Source: Streptomyces liangshanensis
GTDB lineage: Bacteria; Actinomycetota; Actinomycetes; Streptomycetales; Streptomycetaceae
Direction: 5' to 3'
Assembly (NCBI RefSeq): GCF_011694815.1
Contig: NZ_CP050177.1
Location: forward strand, 1,302,001 to 1,366,000
Length of the DNA: 64,000 nt
Part shown: positions 45,513 to 53,629 of the stretch, piece by piece
How the letters are laid out: every line of letters starts with the position of its first letter
Numbering within the stretch: the first letter of the stretch is position 1
Translations under genes and position numbers: made by a program
Notes under the pieces: model-generated
Seen by the model: the letters and a program-made list of their open reading frames with translations, nothing else
Database searches by the model: none
Told to the model about the DNA's origin: nothing

Positions 45513-45586
45513 GCCGTCCAGCATAACGGTCGTCCGAGTCTTTTCCCGGGGCATGCGGCCTCTTCCCCGCTCGCCGGAAATGGCCG

Positions 45587-46888
45587 TTACGCCAAGGGGG
45601 TTTTCTCTTTGTCGGCGCTGCCCCTATCCGCTGCTTTCGCTTTCCGTACGGTCTCCCGGACCGCGCCGTCGGCGTCGGTTAGGCGTTGTCGCGGCAGGAG
45701 CAGCAGGAAGGCCAGGGCGACGGCCGCGCCGAGGACGGCACACGCGCTCCACAGGAACGAGGATCCGCCATGGTCAAGGATCAGTCCGCCGACCAGGGGC
45801 GCGACGCAGGTGGCGGCCGAGGAGCCGAAGCCGAACACTCCCTGGTAGCGCCCGCGCGAGTGTTCCGGGGCGAGATCGGCGACGACCGCGGAGGACGCCG
45901 GGGTGTAGATCATCTCACCCAGCGTCCATACCGCCACCGTTGCCGCGTACAGGAGGGCCGCGCTCCCGGCGAGGCCCGTCAGGCCGAACCCGCCGCCGAT
46001 CAGCGCCGCACTGAGAGCGAGCGAACGCCTCCTGCTGTGGCCTTTCACGAGGCGCGTCAGGGGCATCTGAAGGAGCACGATCAGCAGACCGTTGACTCCG
46101 ATGACAAGTCCGTACGTGTGTGCTCCCAGGCCCTTGTCCGCCATGGAGACCGGAAGGGAGGTGGAGGCCTGGTAGAGGATGATCCACAGAACGAACGCGA
46201 GCACGGTGATTCCCATGAAGCGCGCGTCTCGGAGGACCTCGGCGAAGGGCGCCGCCGGCTTCGCCGCCCGGTTGACCGTCGGCGAGGGTTCGGGGGCGGC
46301 GGGCCGCGTCTCGGGCAGCTTGATCCACATGATGATCGCGCACGCCAGGGTGGTGACCGCGTCTCCGACGAACAGCCAGACGTAACCGCCCTGTGCGATG
46401 AAGCCCGCCGCCACCGCGGACAGTCCGAAGCCGAGGTTGATCGCCCAGTAGTTGACGGAGAACGCCCTCAACCGGTCGGCCGGCCCGACCAGATCCGTGA
46501 TCATCGCGGATACGGCGGGACGCGAGACACTCGCCGCCGCTCCCACGGCGAACGCCAGCACGGTGATCGCGGCGACCTGGGTCACCAGGCCGAGGGCCGC
46601 GGTGGCTGCGGCGGTGGCGAGCTGCGCACCGGCCATCGTGGTGCGGCGGCCGACCCTGTCGGTCAGCTCGCCGCCCAGGAGGGCTCCCGCCGTCGCGCCG
46701 ATGCCGTAGACCGACAGCACCAGGCCGGCCCCGCCGGCCGAGTATCCGCGCTCCACGGTCAGGTAGAGCGTCAGGAACGGAAAGACGAAGGTGCCCAGCC
46801 GATTGACGAGGGTGCTCGACCACAGCCACCAGAACCCCGGAGGAAAACCCCGCACACCACTGGCCATGACGTGTCGAACGCGAGACAA
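45587..46888 (-). CDS. MFS exporter
   Basis: About 433 aa with 12 predicted membrane helices; the cytoplasmic loop 2-3 motif GGELTDRVGRR is clear, and a loop around the middle (RPAAPEPSPTV) is hydrophilic. Drug or metabolite efflux by proton exchange is expected, substrate unknown. Start is uncertain: TTG 46888 has GGAGG eight bases upstream, ATG 46867 is alternative. It shares strand with the LAL regulator, 74 bp before it. Confidence 0.85.
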   Translation of the reverse strand: MSRVRHVMASGVRGFPPGFWWLWSSTLVNRLGTFVFPFLTLYLTVERGYSAGGAGLVLSVYGIGATAGALLGGELTDRVGRRTTMAGAQLATAAATAALGLVTQVAAITVLAFAVGAAASVSRPAVSAMITDLVGPADRLRAFSVNYWAINLGFGLSAVAAGFIAQGGYVWLFVGDAVTTLACAIIMWIKLPETRPAAPEPSPTVNRAAKPAAPFAEVLRDARFMGITVLAFVLWIILYQASTSLPVSMADKGLGAHTYGLVIGVNGLLIVLLQMPLTRLVKGHSRRRSLALSAALIGGGFGLTGLAGSAALLYAATVAVWTLGEMIYTPASSAVVADLAPEHSRGRYQGVFGFGSSAATCVAPLVGGLILDHGGSSFLWSACAVLGAAVALAFLLLLPRQRLTDADGAVRETVRKAKAADRGSADKEKTPLA

Positions 46889-47024
46889 GACGAACTCCTC
46901 CCCGGAGGCAACGTGTGTCCTTGTGGTGCCAGGTTGCTTTCCGGGGCGGGGGAGGCGCATCGGGTGGATGGCTTACTTCCGGAGCCAGGACGTCTTACGC
47001 GGTCCGCGACTTCTAAGACGTCGC

Positions 47025-47110
47025 GGTCGCCGCTGACCTTCGGTGCGTCGATCCGTGCGGATTCCTCTTCCGTGAGGGTGAGGTGGGCGGCGCCTGCGTT
47101 CCCTTCCGGG
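47025..47110 (-). pseudogene. C-terminal relic of an aldo/keto reductase
   Basis: In the 262-bp gap upstream of the MFS gene the minus strand encodes GNAGAAHLTLTEEESARID, closely resembling the final helix of aldo/keto reductases. It has no start and the frame is degenerate on both sides, so only a fragment of an old gene remains. Confidence 0.4.
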
Positions 47111-47150
47111 CGGGTGGCGCACGACCGCCGCGGGGGTCGCCACGAGGGGG

Positions 47151-47987
47151 TCAGGTTCGGGAGCCGCGGGAGGCCCGCAGGGCCATGGAGTCGTAGGCGC
47201 GGTCGGAGAGCAGCCGGCGGAGTGTGATGATCGCCTTGGCGCCGTAGCCGACGGGGTAGCGCGTCTTGGGCTTCCTGGTGGTCGCCGCCTTGACGATGGC
47301 GTCGGCCACGACCCCGGCCGGGACGTAGAGCCGGCTTCCGGTCTCGGAGAGCCGCAGCCCTTCGGCGACCGCGCGGGCCTGGTGGGCGTAGGGGCCCTGG
47401 CCCGAGTTCTTCTCGACGTGCGCGGCGGCGATCTCGGGCCACTCGGTCCGGACGCCCCCCGGCTCCACGACGACGACGTCGATGCCGAACTGTCCGAGCT
47501 CGATGCGCAGGCAGTCGCTCATCACCTCCAGGGCGTGCTTGCTGCCGTTGTAGTAGGCGGTCAGGGAGCTGTAGATCTTCCCGCCGATCGAGCTGACGTT
47601 GACGATCCTGCCGGAGCGCTGCTCCCGCATGTGGGGGACCACGAGTTGGGTCAGGCGCATCGCGCCGAAGACGTTGACCTCGAACATGTGGCGCCCGTCG
47701 TCGACCGAGGTCTCCTCGACCGAGCCGAGCAGGCCGTAGCCCGCGCTGTTGACCAGCACGTCGATGCGCCCGGATTCGGCGAGGACGCGCTTGACGCCCG
47801 CGGTGATCGAGGCGTCGTCGGTGACGTCCATCTCGAACGTCCGGACTCCGTCCTTGTCGAGGTCGGCGAGCCGGTCCGCGCGCCGGGCCACGCCGTAGAC
47901 GGTGTAGCCCTTCGCCTTGAGCTTGCGTGCCACCTCGGCGCCGATGCCGGAGGAGGCACCTGTGATCAGCGCTACCTGTGTAGTCAT
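47151..47987 (-). CDS. Short-chain dehydrogenase/reductase
   Basis: A 278-aa SDR with TGASSGIG, NSAG and the catalytic Tyr-x3-Lys in YNGSK; the VEPGGVRTEW stretch and ATTRKPKTRYPVG end place it in the oxidoreductase subgroup with retinol-dehydrogenase-like C-termini. Substrate unknown. It lies directly downstream of the aldehyde dehydrogenase on the same strand (34 bp), so the two are likely co-transcribed under the divergent TetR. Confidence 0.88.
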   Translation of the reverse strand: MTTQVALITGASSGIGAEVARKLKAKGYTVYGVARRADRLADLDKDGVRTFEMDVTDDASITAGVKRVLAESGRIDVLVNSAGYGLLGSVEETSVDDGRHMFEVNVFGAMRLTQLVVPHMREQRSGRIVNVSSIGGKIYSSLTAYYNGSKHALEVMSDCLRIELGQFGIDVVVVEPGGVRTEWPEIAAAHVEKNSGQGPYAHQARAVAEGLRLSETGSRLYVPAGVVADAIVKAATTRKPKTRYPVGYGAKAIITLRRLLSDRAYDSMALRASRGSRT

Positions 47988-48021
47988 CCCTGTCGCTCCT
48001 TCGTGCCGGGTCGGGTGTCGG

Positions 48022-49436
48022 TCAGTTGCTGAAGACGCTGGTGTGTTCGAGGTACTCGTCGATGCCGTAGTGCCCGAACTCCCGGCCGATGCCGGACTGC
48101 TTGAGGCCGCCGAAGGGGGCCTCGGAGTCGGCGGGCATGACGTTCACGGCGACGCGTCCCGCCGTGATGCGCAGAGCGACGCGGTGGGCGTGCTCGGGCT
48201 CGCCGAGAACGTAGGCCTGGAGTCCGAAGTCGGTGCCGTTGGCGATACGTACGGCCTCCTCGTCGTCCCGGTAGGTGAGGACGCTGAGGACGGGGCCGAA
48301 GATCTCCTCCTGCGCGATCCGCATGTCCGGGGTGACGTCGAGAAGACGGTGGGCCTGGCGAAGGTGCCCGCGTCGAGCCCTTCGGGGCGGCCCTCGCCGC
48401 CGGTGAGGAGGGTCGCGCCCTCTTCGAGACCGAGGCGGATGTAGGACTGCACGCGGTCGAAGTGGGCCTGGGTCGCCATCGGGCCGACCATGCTCCCGGG
48501 GTCGTGCGGGGGTCCGACCTTGAAGGAACCGATCTTGTCGAGGATCAGCCCCTTGACCTCGCCGATCCGGCTTTCGGGGACGAGCAGGCGTGCTCCGGAG
48601 ACACACGCCTGGCCGCTGTTGAACAGCCACACCGTCAGGGCGTACTGGACGGCGTCGTCGAAGTCCGCGTCGTCGAGGACGACGGTCGGGGCCTTGCCGC
48701 CGAGTTCGAGGGTCACGCGTTTCATCGTGTTGACGGCGCTGCGGGCAATGGCCTTGCCCACCGGGGTGGATCCGGTGAAGGAGATCTTGTCGACGTCCGG
48801 GTTGGTCGTCAGCTCGTTGCCGACGTCGTCGCCGAGCCCGTAGACGATGTTGATCACACCCGGGGGCAGTCCGGCGTCGTGGACGGCCCGGGCGAAGGCG
48901 TGGGACTGGAGGATGCTGTTCTCGCTCGGCTTCATCACCACCGTGCAGCCGGCGGCCAGGGCGGCGGCGGACTTCACCGCCATGAACCAGGCGCTGCCGT
49001 TCCACGGCGTGATCAGGGCGGCGACACCGACCGGTACCCGCCTCACCTGCGCGGTGTTGACCCGCTCGCTGAACACGGTGCGCCCGATCACGTCCTTGGC
49101 CTGGAGGTACCAGTCCCGGGACGCGTCGACGACGCCCGAGGTGAACGCGGAGATCGCCCCGTACTCGGCCGACATGGCCTCACCGAGCTCGTCGCGGTGC
49201 GCGTCGATCGCGTCGGCGAGGCGCTGGAGGTAGCCCTGACGTTCCGGCACGCTCGTCGCCGACCACTGCGCGAACGCCTCCCGCGCGGCGGCGATCGCGG
49301 CACGCGTGTCCTCGACGTCCGCCAGCAGGCCGTCACCGATCAGCTCGCCGGTGACCGGGCTGACGACGTCCCTCACGCGCTGCCCGTGCGAGGGCGTGAA
49401 GGTGCCGTTGATGTAGTGGGTCGTGATGTGTTCCAT
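48022..49436 (-). pseudogene. Aldehyde dehydrogenase with a single-base frameshift
   Basis: The reading frame from ATG 49436 encodes most of an NAD(P)-dependent aldehyde dehydrogenase: FTGSTPVG, the Glu motif LELGGK, and the catalytic Cys in NSGQACVSG. At about 48337-48341 the frame breaks: after GTFARPTVFS the expected DVTPDMRIAQEEIFGP continues in another frame to 48022. One missing G restores a 471-aa enzyme. It is either a recent pseudogene or a sequencing error in a G/C-rich stretch. The upstream palindromes and divergent TetR are intact, so the gene was until recently functional and inducible. Confidence 0.85.
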
Positions 49437-49454
49437 GACGCGCCCATCCCTTAT

Positions 49455-49514
49455 CGCAAGTGGTTTGCGTTATCCAGGCTAGATCGCCCGACTGGATTAC
49501 GCAAGCCGCTTGCG
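49455..49514. promoter_or_regulatory. Two TetR palindromes in the aldehyde dehydrogenase/TetR promoter
   Basis: CGCAA-N5-TTGCG at 49455-49469 and the perfect CGCAAGC-C-GCTTGCG at 49500-49514 lie between the divergent starts (49436 and 49529). They overlap both promoters and are the likely operator of the adjacent TetR. Confidence 0.75.
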
Positions 49515-49528
49515 TCAAACTGGAGGGC

Positions 49529-50224
49529 ATGGAGACACCGCGACAACGAGCGAGATCCGGGGAGGACAAGGCCCGGCGCCGTCATGACCTGCTGAACGCG
49601 GCCTACGAGATCGCCGCGCGTACGAGCGTGCGCGAGCTGATGCTGTCGCAGGTCACCGCGGCGGTCGGACTGGACCCGTCAGCGCTGCGGCGCTACTTCA
49701 GCTCCCGGGAGGAGCTGCTGCTCGAACTCGCGGAGACCAGGGGCCTCGCGTGGGCCGAGCGGCTGTGCGCCGAGCTGGGCGACGGACGGCGGCGCACCCG
49801 GGAGGAGTTGGCGCACAGCCTCACCTCGACGCTGGCGGCGGACCCGGTCCTGTGCGACCTCCTCACGCACGTCCCGCTCAGCCTCGAAGGCGGCGTCGAC
49901 ATCGAGCGCGCCCGGAGCTTCAAGACGAAGGCGTTCGAGGCCCACCACACGATGAGCCGGGCACTCGCGGACGCGTCGGACGAGCTGGGCGTGATGGAGG
50001 CCCGTACCGTACTGGCCGCGGCCACGGCGCTGGCGGGCAACCTCTGGCAACTGTCCCACCCCACGCCGACCCTGGCCGCCCTGTACGAGCAGGTCCCCGA
50101 ATGGGGGCACGTCGCCCTCCACTTCGGACCGACGCTCGAATACATCCTGGGCGTCGTGCTGCTCGGGCTCACCGCTCCCGGCCACCCCGAACCACCGGAC
50201 TGGAGCATGCTCGAGTCGACCTGA
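49529..50224 (+). CDS. TetR family transcription regulator
   Basis: A 231-aa TetR protein with the HTH at about residues 35-58 (VRELMLSQVTAAVGLDPSALRRYF) and a variable ligand domain. ATG 49529 follows a GGAGGG site at close spacing; the upstream frame starts inside the operator. It probably represses the aldehyde dehydrogenase/SDR pair and itself. Confidence 0.9.
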   Translation: METPRQRARSGEDKARRRHDLLNAAYEIAARTSVRELMLSQVTAAVGLDPSALRRYFSSREELLLELAETRGLAWAERLCAELGDGRRRTREELAHSLTSTLAADPVLCDLLTHVPLSLEGGVDIERARSFKTKAFEAHHTMSRALADASDELGVMEARTVLAAATALAGNLWQLSHPTPTLAALYEQVPEWGHVALHFGPTLEYILGVVLLGLTAPGHPEPPDWSMLEST

Positions 50225-50342
50225 GTACCCCGTTCCGCTCTCTCTCGGGGGCCGCGGCGACGGTCCCGTACCCCTGACCCCTCGTGATCCGACCGGCGCG
50301 GCCGACGCGGGACCGGCCTCCGCCTCCTGAAGGGAAACAACC

Positions 50343-51092
50343 ATGCGGGTGTTCGTCCACGGGGTCCCGGAGACCCCCGTCGTCTGGGATGCCCTGCGGG
50401 AGAGCCTGGGCGGCGACTCCGTGGCGCTCGCGCTGCCCGGGTTCGGCACCGCCCTGCCCGCGGGTTTCACCCCGACCAAGGACGCGTACGCCTCCTGGCT
50501 GGCGGACGAGCTGAAGAGCTTCCAGGAGCCCGTCGACCTCGTCGGGCACGACTGGGGCGCGCTGCTCACCCTGCGCGTCGCCACCGCCGGCGACGTACCG
50601 CTGAGGAGCTGGGCCTGTGACGGGGGAAGCGTGTTCCATCCGGACTTCACCTGGAACTACGCCTGGGCGACCACGCTGATCACCCCCGGCGCGGGCGAGG
50701 AGATGCTGCTGCGCAGGCGGCACTCCACCCCCCAGGAGGCGGGGGCTCTCCAGGTCGGCCAGGGAGTCCCCGAGAAGGCGGCCGCGCGGATGTTCGCCGG
50801 CCACGACGAGACCATGAGCCGCTGCATCCTCGGGCTCTACCGTTCGGCCGTACCCAACGTCTCCGCCGACTGGGGGGCCCAGGCGCACACCCCGACGCCG
50901 GCCCCCGGAATGATCCTCCTGCCCACCCGCGACCAGGTCGACGACGCGAGGCTCTCCCGCCAGGTGGCGGACCGGCTCGGCGCGCGCTTCGAGGTGCTCG
51001 ACGGACTCACCCACTGGTGGATGTACGACCACACGGGAAGGACCACGTCCGCGCTCGAACGGTTCTGGAGCGCGGTCGGACAGGCCGGGTGA
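50343..51092 (+). CDS. Epoxide-hydrolase-like alpha/beta hydrolase
   Basis: A 249-aa alpha/beta hydrolase with the nucleophile elbow GHDWG (Asp as nucleophile, as in epoxide hydrolases and haloalkane dehalogenases), the HGVPETP oxyanion loop and a late His in GLTHWW. Substrate not known. The short length and lack of an obvious cap Tyr pair leave dehalogenase or ester hydrolysis open. ATG 50343 has AAGGGA upstream. It follows the TetR gene by 118 bp and could be in its regulon. Confidence 0.82.
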   Translation: MRVFVHGVPETPVVWDALRESLGGDSVALALPGFGTALPAGFTPTKDAYASWLADELKSFQEPVDLVGHDWGALLTLRVATAGDVPLRSWACDGGSVFHPDFTWNYAWATTLITPGAGEEMLLRRRHSTPQEAGALQVGQGVPEKAAARMFAGHDETMSRCILGLYRSAVPNVSADWGAQAHTPTPAPGMILLPTRDQVDDARLSRQVADRLGARFEVLDGLTHWWMYDHTGRTTSALERFWSAVGQAG

Positions 51093-51111
51093 GGGGCATG
51101 CCTGCCCGGGT

Positions 51112-51474
51112 TCAGTAGGCGGGTTCGTTACGGATGACGATCAGCGAAGTGATCTTGCCGTCGGCGACCGTGAAGTAGTTGCTCATGATCAGATCACCCT
51201 TCAGGTTGGTCTTGTCGTACTCGCCGTCGTACCGGGCGCGCACGATCTGGTCGCCGTAGTGGTCCACGACCTCCGTCACCTCCAGGGTGACCTTGTCGCC
51301 GACGAGCTCCTTGGCGACCCAGCGGCGGATGGCGGCGGCCCCGCGGAACTCGCGGCGCGCGTCGTTGACGAAGGCGTCCTCGGTGAAGGTGGCCAAGATC
51401 GCGTCCTCGTCGAACGCGTTGACGGCGCGGACGTGCTCGGCCAGGACCGGGAGCAGCAGCGTGGTGTCGGACAT
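51112..51474 (-). CDS. SnoaL-like/NTF2-fold protein
   Basis: A 120-aa NTF2-like fold: helical start, a cone-shaped beta sheet (FTEDAFVNDARREFRG, AIRRWVAKEL, IVRARYDGEYD) ending in ITSLIVIRNE. Family members include polyketide cyclases and steroid isomerases, but many are stress proteins of unknown activity. It is far from the cluster and divergent from the MerR gene, so a regulated stress role is as likely. Confidence 0.8.
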   Translation of the reverse strand: MSDTTLLLPVLAEHVRAVNAFDEDAILATFTEDAFVNDARREFRGAAAIRRWVAKELVGDKVTLEVTEVVDHYGDQIVRARYDGEYDKTNLKGDLIMSNYFTVADGKITSLIVIRNEPAY

Positions 51475-51575
51475 GGGAAGGACCTCCCTGGTACGGGGTT
51501 CACGGCCGCCGTTCCGGCGGCCTGATCACCACCCTCGGCGCTCCCGCGACCGGAGAGTCAACACCCGATCCGCGG

Positions 51576-51607
51576 GTCGACCCTCCCGCAGGGGGAGGGT
51601 CGATACT
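51576..51607 (+). promoter_or_regulatory. MerR-type promoter with operator in a long spacer
   Basis: Inverted repeat GACCCTCCC (51579-51587) and GGGAGGGTC (51593-51601) lie between a GTCGAC -35-like box and a GATACT -10-like box, with a spacer of about 20 bp. This is the usual layout of MerR-activated promoters. The start codon lies 7 bp past the -10 box, suggesting a leaderless transcript. Confidence 0.55.
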
Positions 51608-51613
51608 GGAACC

Positions 51614-52441
51614 ATGCGGCAGACTCTGACGGTCGGGGACTTCTCACGGGCGACCCACCTGAGCGTCAAGACGCTGCGCCACTACCACCAGGTCGGCCTG
51701 CTGGAACCCGACGAGATCGACCCGGACACCGGCTACCGCCACTACGGGCCCGAGCAGATCCCCACCGCGCAGGTCATCCGCCGGCTGCGGGACCTGGACC
51801 TGCCCCTCGCCGAGATCAAGGCCGTCCTGGCCGCCCCGGACGCGACCGCGCGCGGCGAAGTGATCGCCACCCACCTGGACCGCCTGGAAGTGAAGCTCGC
51901 CCACACCCGCTCCGCGATCGAATCCCTGCGCAACCTCCTGCAACGCCCGGCGGCGGCCTCCATCGAACACCGCACCGTGCCGCCCTGCCCGGCCATGGCC
52001 GTCACCGCGGCCGTGGACCGCGCGGACCTGCTGCCCTGGTGGCAGGGCGCGCTGGGGGAACTGCACGCCGCGGTCCTGGCCCAGGGCCTGGAGCCGACCG
52101 GTCCCCCGGGCGGCCTGTACGCGAGCGAGCTCTTCCAGGACGACCACGGCCGGGCCACGGTCTTCGTCCCGGTCGAGGGACCCGTACGCCCCATCGGCCG
52201 CGTCGAGCCGCTGCTCGTCCCGGCCGCCGAACTCGCGGTCATCACCCACCACGGCCCGCTGGACGACGCCGACCTCACGTACGGCGAACTCGGCGCCTAC
52301 ACCGTCCGGCACGAGATCAGCGTCGCCGGCCCCCTGCGCGAGTACTACGTGCGCGACGCCCGCAACAGCCCCGACCCCTCCGAATGGATCACCGAGATCG
52401 GCTGGCCCATCTTCCGCGCCGAACACGCTCCGCCCGGGTGA
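51614..52441 (+). CDS. MerR family regulator with GyrI-like effector domain
   Basis: A 275-aa protein: winged HTH of the MerR type in the first 75 residues (VGDFSRATHLSVKTLRHYHQVGLLEP), a dimerisation coil, and a C-terminal GyrI-like effector domain of the BmrR/TipA class (residues about 120-275). It probably senses small lipophilic or cationic ligands and activates from the promoter it lies next to. ATG 51614 fits the leaderless start. Confidence 0.9.
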   Translation: MRQTLTVGDFSRATHLSVKTLRHYHQVGLLEPDEIDPDTGYRHYGPEQIPTAQVIRRLRDLDLPLAEIKAVLAAPDATARGEVIATHLDRLEVKLAHTRSAIESLRNLLQRPAAASIEHRTVPPCPAMAVTAAVDRADLLPWWQGALGELHAAVLAQGLEPTGPPGGLYASELFQDDHGRATVFVPVEGPVRPIGRVEPLLVPAAELAVITHHGPLDDADLTYGELGAYTVRHEISVAGPLREYYVRDARNSPDPSEWITEIGWPIFRAEHAPPG

Positions 52442-52498
52442 CCGCGCGGCGGCTTCGACAACCCTGCGGGACTCCCTTCGGCAACCCCGCCGGACCCC

Positions 52499-53437
52499 TC
52501 ACTCTCCCGGCGTGGCGGTGAGTCGTCGGTTGTGCGCGCGCAGGGTCAGGGAGGCTGCCTCCAGGCGGGGTACGGCGATGCCCGCGGCGTGGCCTCGGCG
52601 GATGAGGTCGCCGAGGACGTTCTCGACCTCGGTGGGACGGCCGGAGGCCAGCTCGCGGGAGAGGGACGAGGTCATGCCGGACCCCGTCGCCGTGACCAGT
52701 TGGTGGAGTGCGGCGTGGGCCGGTTCGCTCAGTCCGTGGCCGGACGCGGCGGCGACCGAGGCCGCTTCCTCAAGGGTCACGGTGGCGAACCGCTCCCCGT
52801 CGGTGAGGGCGGCGGCGTCCCCGATGGTGCCGCGGGCCAGGGAGGTGATCGCCCCGACGGTGGCGATCATGACCCACTTCTGCCACATCGCGCCGACGAT
52901 GTCCGTGCTCACGGCGACACTGAAATCGGGGATGGTCAGGGTCTCGGCCACCTCCTCCACCCTGCTGCTCCGCCTGCCGTCGAGCTCACCGATCTCGATC
53001 TGCCCACCGGGCGCGTACTGGCGGATGTCCCCGTCGTCGTCGAGTTGCGTGACGATCCTGAGAGTGCCGCCGACCAGGGACTCGCCGAAGCGCCCCGTCA
53101 GTTTCTCAAGATGCGTCACGCCGTTGAGGAAGGGGATCAGTACGGTGGCCGACCCGACGACCGGCGCGATGTCGTCCATGACCGCCGACAGCGCGTCCGG
53201 CTTCACCGAGAGCAGCACCAGGCCGTACGGCTCTTCCGTCCCTTTCAGGGCGTCGGCCGTGATCGGGTTGACCGCGATCCCCTCCGCCTGGCCCCCGTCG
53301 ACGATGCGCAGGCCGCGCTGCCGGAGGTGTTCGGCGCGGCCGGGGCGGACCAGGAAGTGCACCTCCCGTCCGGCCTGGACCAGCCGTCCTCCCACAAAGC
53401 CGCCGACAGCACCGGCACCGACGATCAAAGTCCTCAT
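52499..53437 (-). CDS. Ketopantoate reductase family (ApbA/PanE)
   Basis: A 312-aa NADPH-dependent 2-dehydropantoate 2-reductase-like enzyme: N-terminal VGAGAVGGFVGG nucleotide fold, the conserved Lys in the middle (MWQKWVMIA) and a C-terminal helical domain. It may make pantoate for coenzyme A (and the PKS phosphopantetheine arms) or act on another 2-keto acid; the family is paralogous in streptomycetes. Start ATG 53437. Confidence 0.88.
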   Translation of the reverse strand: MRTLIVGAGAVGGFVGGRLVQAGREVHFLVRPGRAEHLRQRGLRIVDGGQAEGIAVNPITADALKGTEEPYGLVLLSVKPDALSAVMDDIAPVVGSATVLIPFLNGVTHLEKLTGRFGESLVGGTLRIVTQLDDDGDIRQYAPGGQIEIGELDGRRSSRVEEVAETLTIPDFSVAVSTDIVGAMWQKWVMIATVGAITSLARGTIGDAAALTDGERFATVTLEEAASVAAASGHGLSEPAHAALHQLVTATGSGMTSSLSRELASGRPTEVENVLGDLIRRGHAAGIAVPRLEAASLTLRAHNRRLTATPGE

Positions 53438-53629
53438 GACGCGCTCCTTCAGGTGTTGTGCGCGGCGGACGCCGCAGAGTGGACGAGTGCCGCTTCCGTG
53501 TTCGGTGTGGTGGTTCCGGCTGTGCCCTTCCGTCCCCGCTTGATGGCCCTCAGGCGGCGCAGGGAGGTGATGTGCAGGGTGAGCAGCAGGGGGACGGCGG
53601 CGGTGGTCCGGTTCTGACGGTGTGTCCCG
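53438..53629. other. Intergenic region without a recognised feature
   Basis: The 192-bp gap between the ketopantoate reductase start and the MFS stop holds no open frame or hairpin that I can support. Confidence 0.5.

Noticed and set aside
48331..48345. Programmed frameshift in the aldehyde dehydrogenase
   Set aside because: There is no slippery run or following hairpin, and the family is not known to use frameshifting; a single-base loss or sequence error explains it.
51112..51474. SnoaL-like protein as a cyclase of the polyketide cluster
   Set aside because: It lies 20 kb beyond the cluster boundary next to a MerR gene, with no polyketide genes near it.
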